Assembly: GCF_964340395.1 (NCBI RefSeq)
Contig: NC_135550.1
Span: 17,055,484 to 17,119,483 of the forward strand
Length of the DNA stretch: 64,000 bases
Reading direction: 5' to 3'
From: Glandiceps talaboti
Lineage: Eukaryota > Hemichordata > Enteropneusta > Spengelidae
A program made the position numbers and the translations under genes. Of this stretch, positions 1-25,616 are shown one piece after another. Positions within the stretch are counted from its first letter, which is position 1, and each line of letters begins with the position of its first letter. The notes under the pieces are model-generated. The model was not told where the DNA came from, made no database searches, and saw only the letters and a program-made list of their open reading frames with translations.

Positions 1-148
1 TGATGAATCGCAGAGTTACGAGGAGATCGCTGTGTATAAACTATTGTGTGGTGATAGTGATGTTCTTCCTGGCATAGATCACTTAGCGACACGCGACATC
101 ATAGTTGTGAGAAAATGGTGGACAAGTGACGAGGTACAGAGGGCGTGA
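1..148 (+). CDS. possible 3' terminal coding segment of an unidentified upstream gene
   Basis: Reading from base 2 the frame is open from the window edge to a TGA at 146-148, giving about 48 residues that end in the residues RKWWTSDEVQRA. I do not recognise the protein. An AATAAA at 266-271 would suit as its polyadenylation signal, which is the main support that this is a real gene end. An open frame of this length can occur by chance, so the call is tentative. If real, the gene is plus-strand and lies between MTA's missing first exon and the rest of MTA, or overlaps it, because the first MTA exon is not found between here and 411. Confidence 0.3.
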   Translation, partial: DESQSYEEIAVYKLLCGDSDVLPGIDHLATRDIIVVRKWWTSDEVQRA

Positions 149-265
149 AGCGGCACCTTCTAATCGGCAAATTTTTACCGTACCATGTATTTTATTTTTC
201 GGTTTTGACACCTTAGAACAGTGTCTGTCATGTGTTTAACAAAGATTATGGCCCATTTTACTGGC

Positions 266-271
266 AATAAA
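266..271 (+). terminator. candidate polyadenylation signal of the upstream segment
   Basis: AATAAA, 118 bases after the stop codon at 148 and 140 bases before the first MTA exon seen in the window. Confidence 0.3.
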
Positions 272-410
272 CGTGTCAACATACCGTATTAGCGTCTGTG
301 CGGACTATGTTTTTTCTCCGCGCGGAGCGGTATGTACTGACCACCGTCTCTGTAGTATATAGTAAACCTGAACAAAAGCTTTACATTTTGTCTCAATATT
401 TCTTTCATAG

Positions 411-15738
<15,328 letters not shown>

Positions 15739-16043
15739 ATATCATGAGCTGACTTTCAGTTGTTTGGATTGAACCCCAACCCTCCCTAAAACCACTTACC
15801 AAAGAACCAAGTCACTTTCCGCCTCCAGCAATGAGTTTAGACTTGACTGATGATACTAGGAAGAGATCTCTGTATCAGTGTGCAACTGTTACTTTGTCAC
15901 AGACAAGTTAATTGCCAGTGTGCCATTGAAACCAATTTGATGCACCATTGATACACATAAATGTATGACACACCAAAATTTTGTGTTCCTCTATCCCTTA
16001 CTACATGGTGACTAACAAGGAAACCTGGCTTTTATCATTTTTA

Positions 16044-16170
16044 CCCACAAGCAAAAATGTTTTCTCTTATGAGAGGACTCGCTGGTAATTGCATTCAAAC
16101 CTGGCACAAGGATGTAATATCGTAAATGGATATATGTGCGTCTTGGTAACAAAGATTTGTGATATGGACT
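16044..16170 (+). repeat. dispersed repeat with the ATTCAAACCTGGCACAAGG block, copy 2
   Basis: Second copy of the repeat seen at 13390-13560, here in the MTA 3' UTR: same core, then a GGATATATGTGCGTC-like stretch matching the GTATATGCATGTC of copy 1. Confidence 0.45.
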
Positions 16171-16537
16171 CCTCCAAATCAATTGTGACATAGGTTTTTT
16201 TTTTTTTTTTAAACAGTCATGTATTAAAATAGGATAGCAACTTTTCTTTTATTGTTTGATATCAAAGACTTGTCTCAAAGGAACAATATGAAGATGGCTT
16301 CAACTGTGTAAACAAAAGATTACAGACAAATGGCCGTGACCGTTATGAAGATGGCTCGGCAGTCAGTCCTTTATAACCATTCACATGAGAGGGTGTCAAG
16401 TGTGATACCAAATACAGGATAATGGTACTCTATATCACTGTGGCTGTAGTTTCAGAGCTTTAGAAATACATACGAAAACATTACCACTGTCCAATGTTTA
16501 CTACAATTGTAATTGATATGACGTACAGGTTTTGAAT

Positions 16538-16543
16538 AATAAA
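16538..16543 (+). terminator. MTA polyadenylation signal (candidate)
   Basis: AATAAA 800 bases after the MTA stop codon at 15738. It is a good plus-strand candidate and would give a 3' UTR of about 0.8 kb. Confidence 0.45.
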
Positions 16544-16559
16544 ATCTATAAAGGACAAT

Positions 16560-18472
16560 TGATTTCTGAATCCAAAACAAGGCAGACATGAAGTGCAGCA
16601 TTGGTACCATGTACGACCTTAGATTGTGTATCTGAATGTCGCTGTTGTGTGAATCAGGCTTTTCATTTGTTTCAATAGGTTACCATGGCAACTAATAGAA
16701 ATGTAGAGCATTGTTCAATGAAGTGTAGCAATTTTGAACACAGGGTGGCATGGTGTTTTGATTCCAACCATAATGTTCAGATACATGATCTAGGGTAGCT
16801 GAAGGTGTGACTCATAGTATTTGTCTAACCTATTGATAATTGCATTGCAGTTTATTTGTGTATTTGTCATACCTCTTGTGACCCAAACAATCCAATGTAA
16901 TACTTGTCAACAGACAGTGCCAACCACAGATCTTTTATCAAATTGGGGGAAGTGAAACCATGGGGGAAGAAGATGTATCTGAAACTAGTCATGGGTAACT
17001 TATTCATTTATTTTCATGAAATTTTGTAACAACATTAAGAGAAAAATCTTAGAGTATAGGTGGATTATTATGTGGTATCATTTCCCTGTCAGAACTTTGA
17101 ATAATAGAGGGGTATAAATACAGTAACATTATACAAATCGCGTGTGTCTTGTCATGATTTGTGATTGGTTTGAGTTGCGGAAAGAGCTTTGTTCTTTGTG
17201 TGTAGTATGTTTGATGTTATTGAATTGTATTTTGCAAGTTCTTGAAGTGTGGCCAAACAAACCGTTGTGTTATTAAACTGTCATAATATCCATGGAAAAA
17301 AGAAAGACAAGCAAAACATGTCACATATTTCTGATAGATACGATTGGTGTAACTTGCATAATAATATATGACTGATTTGCATAATTTTTAATGTTTACTT
17401 GTTAGGTGATGAATCGTCAAGGTTTTTGCTTAGAATTTCTGGAGACATCATATTTCTCCCTAAATATGTTAATGATTCTCAAAATATGAACAAATTGTGT
17501 TTACTAACATTTGATACTTTTCGCATTCCCATAAATATTGACGAGGGTTAATACTTCATCTCTCGGGAGATTTTGGGCTTCCAGAGTAACAACACAACGG
17601 CACATGTTTTGAACCCTGGCCTTGACTACATTTACATACCAATGCCAGAAACCCAAACAATAACACAATGACATAATCACTACATGATTGATCACTTTGT
17701 TGTTGTTCTTGCCATAAACATAGTAGTGTTTGAAACCTGGAAGCAAGATGGTTGAGTTTGTACTGACGACTTTAGAAATATTAACCGTGAATTTTGATGT
17801 TTGATTAATTTTCCTAAAGACACTGAAAATTGCATAATTAAACAATAATGTGATTTCACACATTGTTTATGCATTAGACAGGCATTCAACGAATATTGAA
17901 TGACGTTTATTTGCATCTTTATTATTTTATTTCTGTTTACTTTTAGTGTCACGTTATGTCAAGAGAAGTCGCTGCCTCCATTTCTTCACACTATGATAAT
18001 GAAAAACATTCAAAAATCTTCCTTTTCTGTCCCCAAAGAAGGCATTTATGTTACATATGGTGATTAGCCAGAGTACAAAGTACATATAATTGGCCGTCAA
18101 ACATGCGAGTTTGGTTCACATCAGCATACTAAGTATGGTCCATATGCTCCTGGATGCTAGTGGAATTTCAAAGGACTCTTGGAAAAATGTGATCAACTCC
18201 TGGAAAATTGATTTACTCAATGATTGACTGTGTTGATTAGGTTTTCAAAGGTGTTCTGAATACTGGAAAACTGATGAAGGAAAGTCCTGGAATCTTATTT
18301 GACTTTCAGTGTATGAATCTTGAAGGCTTGTGATAGGTTTATCATTTCCAAAGGCATGCGCATTATGGAGAAGATGAAGTGAAGGAAGTAACTGTCTTCA
18401 TCATGGTAGTGATTTCAAGAATACTATCAATTGAACTGTTTTTACATAAGTCAATAGAATGTTAAGATGTTT

Positions 18473-18521
<49 letters not shown>

Positions 18522-18536
18522 ATGCATGCATGCATG

Positions 18537-18570
<34 letters not shown>

Positions 18571-19230
18571 TGTATGTATGTATGTATGTATGTATGTATG
18601 TGTGTATGTGTGTATATGTGTGTATGTATGTATGTATGTATGTATGTATGTATGTATGTATGTATGTATGTATGTATGTAGTTGATGATGAAAAGTATGT
18701 CTGCAATTCTTGAATATATGATAAATGTAAAGCTGTACTAGCTGCAACTGCAACTTTATTTTGTTTGATATAGTGAATGTACTCAAGATAGTACTGAATG
18801 ACCAGTGGGTACATGTACATGTTTAGCTGTGTACATGATACATGATATGGTAAAATAGTATAATCCAATCAAATTAATTTTTGTCTGCACCCTAAAAATC
18901 AGCGGCCCAACACAATCATGATTTCAACCTTTTACTGTACTACTTATGGATAAAATGGACATCTAATTAACATGTATACCGTCTGGTTATTGCTATTCAA
19001 CAATTTATGTGAGTAAAGTGTCAGTTGTCTGATAAAAAATTAACACGTGTTGCAGCTTATACATGTGTAATTAGTTCTTGAATATATAATGAGCCCAACA
19101 CTATAACTACATCTTAATCTGAATATATATTGTGCAGAAGTTGATGGTCTACTCCGCTGTCCACAAGCTGTTGACATTTAATGGTTACAGTGTTGCCATG
19201 GTTTTGCAGCAAGACTAGATACATTTGAAA
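16560..19230. other. intergenic region between MTA and the convergent kinase gene
   Basis: No exon with homology to a known protein was found on either strand. The stretch holds a T-tract-free AT-rich background and the large microsatellite at 18472-18680. The open frames near 17504-17952 show no recognisable domain. Confidence 0.5.
18472..18680 (+). repeat. compound (CTGT)n and (ATGT)n microsatellite
   Basis: About 50 bp of CTGT repeats then about 145 bp of TATG repeats with a few TGTG interruptions. It is open in several frames on both strands purely through the 4-bp period. Confidence 0.95.
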
Positions 19231-19239
19231 AAAGGCCAC

Positions 19240-19245
19240 TTTATT
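19240..19245 (-). terminator. kinase polyadenylation signal (candidate)
   Basis: AATAAA on the minus strand, only about 13 bases beyond the stop codon at 19258, implying a very short 3' UTR if used. Confidence 0.4.
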
Positions 19246-19257
19246 TTATGCTCTATA

Positions 19258-20135
19258 CTATAATCTATGGAAGACATCTGCAGCAGATGGACGGTAATGG
19301 TGGTCTGCAAGCAGCATTTCATCAACCAAGCTTCTGATGTCACCAGCAACATTAACTGAATGATCCAGTTGTCGGATATCATTGGGGTTGCTGTACAACA
19401 CTTGGCCAATGAGATTACCATTATAGTGAAGGGCACAGAGATAATTCTTTCCGATGTTAATTATCTTTTTCTCCAGCATGGCTAAAAAGATAACACCCAA
19501 GGAGAAGACATCAACTTTCTTCGTGTATGCTTTTTGCCTGGTTGGAACATTTCGGGGGCCATGAACAGTGCAGTACCGGCAGTAGTTTGGAAGTAATATT
19601 CTACACCAAGGCTGTCTCCAGATGACATTACAGCAGATAAATCATAAGGTAGCTCAGCAAATCTAGCCAGACCAAAATCTGTGACCTTTATGATTGGCAC
19701 ACCACCTTGGTACTTCACCAACACGTTCTCCAACTTTAGATCCCGGTGGATAACATCTTGTCCATGCAGAAACTGGATAGCGTCAGCTAACTGGACCATA
19801 AACTGTAGGTCCCGATTGTCATCAGCATTTTCAGTTGTAAGGAAGCTATTTAGATCAGTCTTGCATAACTCCAAGACAATATTGATGGAATGTTCATCCT
19901 CAAAGTATCCTTCAATATCGACAACATGGTTATGTGAGGGTAAATTCATCAACACCTCTACCTCACGCATACTACTCTTACTGTATTTAATATCTATTTT
20001 CTTCATGGCATACAGCCGGCCACTCCTATTCTCCTTCACTTTATAGACGGTTCCATAGGCACCTGCTCCCAATGTGTTTATAATCTCATAGTTATTTTCC
20101 GCCGAGGTAGTGGATACAGTTTGTGCTCCTCCCAT
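19258..20135 (-). CDS. serine/threonine protein kinase, PDIK1L/STK35-like; one frame break
   Basis: A single exon encodes nearly a whole kinase domain of about 292 residues. Counting from the Met at 20135 (MGGAQTV): glycine loop GAGAYGTV at 23-30, ATP-binding Lys45, catalytic HRDLKLEN at 130-137, DFG at 153-155, activation-loop APE at 193-195, then VDVFSLGVIFLAMLEKK and a C-terminal lobe ending in DVFHRL. All catalytic residues are present, so an active kinase is expected. The C-lobe resembles the PDIK1L/STK35 family, known in vertebrates as nuclear or actin-associated kinases; the substrate here is unknown. The frame breaks at the A5 run on the coding strand (19531-19535): one extra A would restore PGKKAYTKKVDVFSLG, so either a homopolymer error or a recent pseudogene. 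The open frame continues upstream to 20270, but an acceptor at 20145 (TGTGTTCCAG) suggests a spliced 5' UTR. Confidence 0.8.
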
Positions 20136-21087
20136 ATTTCTTTCCTGGAACACAGAACCAAGTGAAGCTTTTATTAGTGAATCGACTGTGGTAGAACACA
20201 GACAAGTAAGAAGTCTTCTTACTTGTCTGTGGGTAGAAGGACCTCCATGGTGATATATACAAATATACACGACGGTGCACGAGTCTATATTACTGACTTG
20301 ACTCTAAACAGGTAGGAGGGACAATTGTCATAATCTAGTCCCGAATTACTCCGTGTGCAAGCAGGACTAGGATGGCATGCACATGTGAACCTCATCGCTT
20401 ACCCTATATTCATTCGTCGCAACTACGAAATAATTATTTGTCATGAGTATGAATTACACGAACAATGCCAATGTTTTCTGCCATTTTTACATAAATTTCA
20501 TGAAAGACGACTCCAACATTTTACAAGGTGCCAGAAATTCAAAATTTGTCACGTTTTATATGAAAAAACAATCCGTGACATCAAGTGGCCAAGTTATATA
20601 CCGATTTCATTTGTCATATTCAAAATCAATTTTTGCCAAAATTGTCAGTTTTGTTTGTCGGAGATGACATTCACTCATTAAAGATTCGCCATATTTTTCA
20701 AATATCAGTAAGAAATAGTTAAACTCAAAATCGCTAACTTAAAATCAAAGCCCTTAGATGTACACAACCTGGCCATCCCTTATTATTTTATCTATAATCA
20801 CAATGTGGACAAATACCAATCGCACACTGGTGTGACTTGTGTAAATGCAGAGTCAAATTTGGTCAATAGGTTTTTTGGTATCACGTGACCCGATTTTACT
20901 TGAGCGGCAAGAGCACCACACTGAAAGGAGGCAGTGCTCTTATTGGTCCTGAGTTCAGTTTCCGTATCCACTACTATTTCTCGATTTTATTATTTTTTTC
21001 TCGAAAAGGTTTTTAAAAAAAGTTTACGATCGGCAGTGATTAAATCTAGGTTATAGGGTCGGCAGTGAAAAAAACTAGGTGGGGTCG

Positions 21088-21105
21088 GGAAACCGAAACG
21101 AAAGT
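21088..21105 (+). promoter_or_regulatory. second ISRE-like triple GAAA element
   Basis: GGAAACCGAAACGAAAGT, again three GAAA units with IRF spacing, in the predicted first intron of the kinase. It sits in a stretch with an internal direct repeat (GGGTCGGCAGTGAAAAAAAC at 21057 and a diverged copy upstream), so it could belong to a dispersed element. Confidence 0.3.
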
Positions 21106-21340
21106 CATTTTTTTAGGTCTTACAGTACTGCATTTTAAATATGTCCCAACTTCTATGCTTAATTAAAAGTGTCCCTAACATTTACATAACCATTTCAAAG
21201 ATCCGTCTGATGGTCCGATGAACAGAATTTAAAAGTTTACTACTGTCCGATGAACAGAATCGAATGTCCACCAATGTCGATTTTGATATGGATGTAAAAT
21301 ACGAATTATTAGGTTAAATTCACAGTGCAAAACTACATAC

Positions 21341-21560
21341 CTTGAAGTATCTCAATCACGATAATGTAGACTCAGTCTGGTAGATGAATACTGAATTTAT
21401 CTCCCTGAAAAGTAACGTTGACTGAAGAGGTGTCTGAAATATTGTTTTCAAGACACAGTTGTCTTTGGTTTGACGTTTAAGGTTTGCCACGTAGCTGTTA
21501 TAATTTAAGTTACAAAATGTTAAGTACAGCCTCGCTTTCACTCATGGCATTGTCTCCCGC
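21341..21560 (-). other. probable 5' non-coding exon of the kinase gene
   Basis: The minus strand has a strong donor ACTTCAAG|gtatgt at 21341/21340, and the coding exon has a good acceptor at 20145. The segment between 21341 and about 21560 carries only short ORFs. This would give a roughly 1.2-kb 5' UTR intron and put the promoter near 21560-21620, beside the GC-richer stretch at 21555-21580. Confidence 0.4.
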
Positions 21561-21586
21561 CCACACTCGCGCGCCCATGATTCCTT

Positions 21587-21603
21587 GAAACAGAAACGAA
21601 ACT
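21587..21603 (+). promoter_or_regulatory. ISRE-like triple GAAA element upstream of the kinase
   Basis: GAAACAGAAACGAAACT contains three GAAAC units and fits the interferon-regulatory-factor binding pattern GAAANNGAAA. It lies some tens of bases upstream of the predicted kinase first exon. Confidence 0.4.
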
Positions 21604-21609
21604 ATATTA

Positions 21610-21748
21610 TTTTCGCTAAAGTTATTTTAATAGTAATGCCAAGAACTGTACCACCTCCAACAAATTGAAGATTAATTTTACTAGTATAGTATGTGCACAA
21701 GTGAAAATAAATTTGTAGCAACCATGTCTAAAGTAAATAATATTTGAG

Positions 21749-21795
<47 letters not shown>

Positions 21796-23030
21796 AGTTG
21801 AATCATGTTGCCTCTATACACCTGAAAGTATAAGATTTTGCTATTAACATACTAGTATCTGGTGGTAAGTTTATTCGAGTAGTAATTTCTATAGTATGTC
21901 TTGAATAGTGGAATTATTTTCATGTGTCTATGTCTATGTGACTATGCTTGCTCTCGTCTACTATCCGCTTGCAGTGTTGTACTGATATAAGCATAAATCC
22001 GTTATTGAACTTTGAATGTATGCGCTGAGGCTGATTGGTCGCAGTGGGGAGCGATATCAATTCAAAGGGTGTCAAACTGACCCCAAGCTCCGATGACTAA
22101 TATTATAAAGCCAAAGCATGGGCCAATAAAGATAGCATTTTACAATTTTACTCCATTTATTCATAAACACATCTATCTCTTATAAGCCTATGTGTAAAGT
22201 CTAAGCTTTACATTGACTTACTATATAATGCTGTAAACATGTAATTTCTATAAAACAAATGGAATGCCATTGTAAGAACATTAATAACTTTTCGTACAAT
22301 TTCATCCCGAACAAGTTTTTATATTAGGATGACAAATTACCTAGGGTTTAATACTCCTCTTCGTCTTGTCCCCATTGTTTCAACATGGCCTCAATTCTAG
22401 TTAACTGGACACTTTGGGGTCTCAATTTCATTTATTACAGGCCTAGGACAGTTTTGACACAATGGAAGTGTCTGCAAACTTGTTAACCATCAATGAAACT
22501 CTCCACAATCATGTTAATCATCACAATGAAACTATCAACAATCTTGCTAACCAGCACAATGTTACTGTCAGTCAACTCATAAACATGTGTGCTGCTACAT
22601 AAGACTTTATTTTCAGTTGTGAACCTGTTCTAAGTGTGCTAGTGTTGCTATGGACATTGTCTTTGTTGCTAGGTATGCTTATTCACTCACTTGACTACCC
22701 ATCACTTTCGTCTGCCTTTTTAGAAGGTAGTCATTCTGCTGTTGCTATGGGCAGGGTCTTACTTGGAAGGCATATTACCATAGTCTCACGTTTTCCTATA
22801 TCTGTTCTCAGACCAGATAGTGGTCTGAGATCTGTTATATTTCCCTCAATGTTACTTTTATTTCGTTCACATGCATCGATGGGAATTATTTTCTGCAGCT
22901 TGTTTGTGGTAGAAAGTGAAAGTATAGATCACCTTGTTTTCACAATACTCATGACGTCAACTACTTACTAGCCAATTCCAAGAATCATGAGAATTGAATT
23001 GACCTTATGCTATATGAGGGCGCTGTATCA
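21610..23030. other. intergenic region between divergent kinase and CMTR1 genes
   Basis: It holds the AATA microsatellite, a 46-codon ORF with internal Asn/His-rich repetition (22462-22602), a long but featureless ORF at 22636-22971, and a perfect 10-bp hairpin at 22806-22830. Nothing is recognisable as a known protein. The CMTR1 promoter should lie at its right end. Confidence 0.5.
21748..21797 (+). repeat. (AATA)n microsatellite
   Basis: About 12 AATA units between the kinase 5' end and CMTR1. Confidence 0.9.
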
Positions 23031-23036
23031 CAAAAC

Positions 23037-23047
23037 AAGATGGCTGA
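23037..23047 (+). promoter_or_regulatory. YY1-like AAGATGGC element and uORF at the CMTR1 start
   Basis: AAGATGGCTGA resembles the YY1/initiator-associated motif (AAnATGGCGGC). Its ATG opens a 16-codon uORF ending at 23090, 37 bases before the CMTR1 start codon. A comparable motif lies at the BTBD6 5' end. Confidence 0.35.
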
Positions 23048-23127
23048 CCACGTAAGCGCAATGCCATTCGCATGTATTTTCCGAGACTGACTGCAAACTA
23101 GTGCATGTTTCAAAGCCACCGGATACT

Positions 23128-25538
23128 ATGAATATCGGGAGTTCAAAGCGGGGGAGCAGTAACGCTTCTGAACAAGAGCGGAAAAGGCGGAAACATGAGA
23201 TACCTAGTGCCAGTGGTAAGCGAATGTCATGGGATAAAGCAGCTAGCTGGCTATAGCTTTCCTTTCGCTGGTCAACCTAAGGCTATTACTATTAGTATTA
23301 CAGTAAAACGCACGTTTATACATAGTGACACAATGGAAACTGCAGATACTGTATTGTTTGTAATGCACGTATTTGTTTTGATGTTGATATCATGAAACGC
23401 ATGTTGGGACACAAAGATATTAGAGACGTGTGTACCTCGCTCGACGACTGTGCACGCTTTCTCGACCAGTGCCAGTGCATTTGTTTGTTTGTTTCGATTC
23501 GTTTTCAACAGAAAACCTTTCATTTGTCTCTTGCATGTTGATTGCATAGAACCAACACGACTCAGTCGTGTATGGTCTGTGATTTAATACATGTCCTAGC
23601 TTACATCAGAATTAAGGGGCCATATGGATGAGAATTGGGTATTTCGGGAATAAAATAACTTTACTGTGTTTTTCTACTCAAACAAACAAAACACAGACCC
23701 ATTTAGTCTGTATTTGTAACTCAATAAATAGCAACGAAAAAAAAAGAGAAATGTGTAAAAAAGTTTGTTGTATGTACAGGAAGTGATTTGCAAACAAAAC
23801 AAAGATAAAGTTATTTCATTGATTTTTCAAATCGAAAAGCAGTTATATTAGTAGTTAGTACAAAAGTTGTTTGATGAATTAAATCCGAAATAAAAAAAAT
23901 GCTATCCCCATTTCTCATTCTCATCTATATGGCTACTTTAATAAACATTTGATATACACTTCAAAACTATCAAATATAAGTAATTTCATTGTAATGTAAC
24001 TGCAACAAATACACCTAATACAACATTACAGCTTGTAATTATACTCACGTCTGTTTTGTTGACGATACAAAATATTACATGACAGAACCCATGTTGCAAG
24101 TAATAACTCTTACATTATACAAAAAAAACCCCATGTAATAATAGATAAAGACAAAGAAGTTCATGCAAGTATTCTTCTATTCTTTAAAGGCCAATGTTTC
24201 ACTCCCAGGTTCCCACATTAGAGCTATCTTATTGTGGAGCCATAACAGCACCCCATGAAGTGTGAGTGCAAGTGTAGCATACTTAAGGTTATTTACACAC
24301 TCACTACGCTTGTGCAAGTATTGCCGCAGACAACACTGCAGGCACAAATGCAAAGACCGAACACTTGCCAACATTCATGTGGAATGGGGTTCTGTTATTA
24401 CATATGTTTTCCCGAAAAAGCAAATTTCCATAAAAATTATCCTGCATGATCACACGCTTTCATGAACAACTAACGATCCCATCCTCATTTGCGTATTATT
24501 TGCATGCAGGTTTTTACTGCAGTGCAAATACTATTAGTATGTGCACACACAGGTGCAAGTAATCACCGGTACATATGTAATTATACATTAGGATTGTTCT
24601 TTTGTTTTGGACCAACTTTTAGGGCTGCTAGACAACTGTCTTTTGTACCTTAACCTAATCTGAACAGGGCCTTTAACTAGGAATGTACAGAACACTGCAG
24701 GCACGAATGCATAAGTAATTTGTATTAGACTTAAAGATTAGACTCTAAGTCTACTTTCTATAATATATATCCAGGAAGTCTAAACCTTATTTCTCTCCCT
24801 AACCAAACATTAACTCTGACTCCCAAGCTCGCTTTATACAAATGTATTTTGAACAGTCTGTCCACTGTGCTGCATTTCCAACTCCCTATCTTGCTTGTAA
24901 TGCATATCTATTGTATACAGTCTGTCTACTGTGCTACAAACATGCAACACAACACATTGTTTTGGCATGTTTTGTTTTGTATAAATTATATAAAGCGTTG
25001 CAAAAATGGTGGGATTTTGTTAAATATAGTTGCGAGTGACCAGTTCCATGATGTACATACAACAAATGGGTTACCATGTTGAGTCAAAGTACTCACTAGA
25101 TGTACACTTGGTATGGCAGAGGATGTAAATTTATTAAAGATGAATTTGATAACAACTCTGTCTTCACTTTCTGAAGTTTTTTTGTTGTACTTTCGATCTT
25201 CACTGAACACATACACGTGTACATCTGTCTTTCAGCGCCACAGAGACGATTTGATTATGGATCAACATTCGTAAAACAAGATGCTTCATCTTCAAGTGCT
25301 TCCTATGCTAATTTCCAGTCACAAGAACTGACATATGGAGACAGTGATGGTATGTATGCTGACTGATCAATTAATTATTCATACACAACTAGACAAAGTA
25401 TCGGGAATGGTCAAATATTCCGTACAATGTGGGATAGGACAATTGCAGGATCAAAATTTTGGAATAACATACCAGTAGATATCAGTAATATTCACATATA
25501 TCAAGTATGTGTGTGTGTGTGAGAGAGATTGTGTGATT

Positions 25539-25616
<78 letters not shown>

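Noticed and set aside
18401-18868. Frames of 70-155 codons rich in Thr/His or Met/Tyr/Val/Cys
   Set aside because: Produced by 4-bp microsatellites (CTGT, ATGT); the same holds for 29433-29759, 40185-40387, 14946-15251 and 63391-63642.
22462-22602. 46-codon ORF with repeated Asn-His-Glu-Thr words
   Set aside because: Short, no homologue recognised, and the repetition is at DNA level; not enough to call a gene.
22636-22971. 111-codon hydrophobic frame upstream of CMTR1
   Set aside because: No signal peptide plus mature-protein pattern, no recognisable family, and it spans the hairpin at 22806; likely chance in T-rich sequence.
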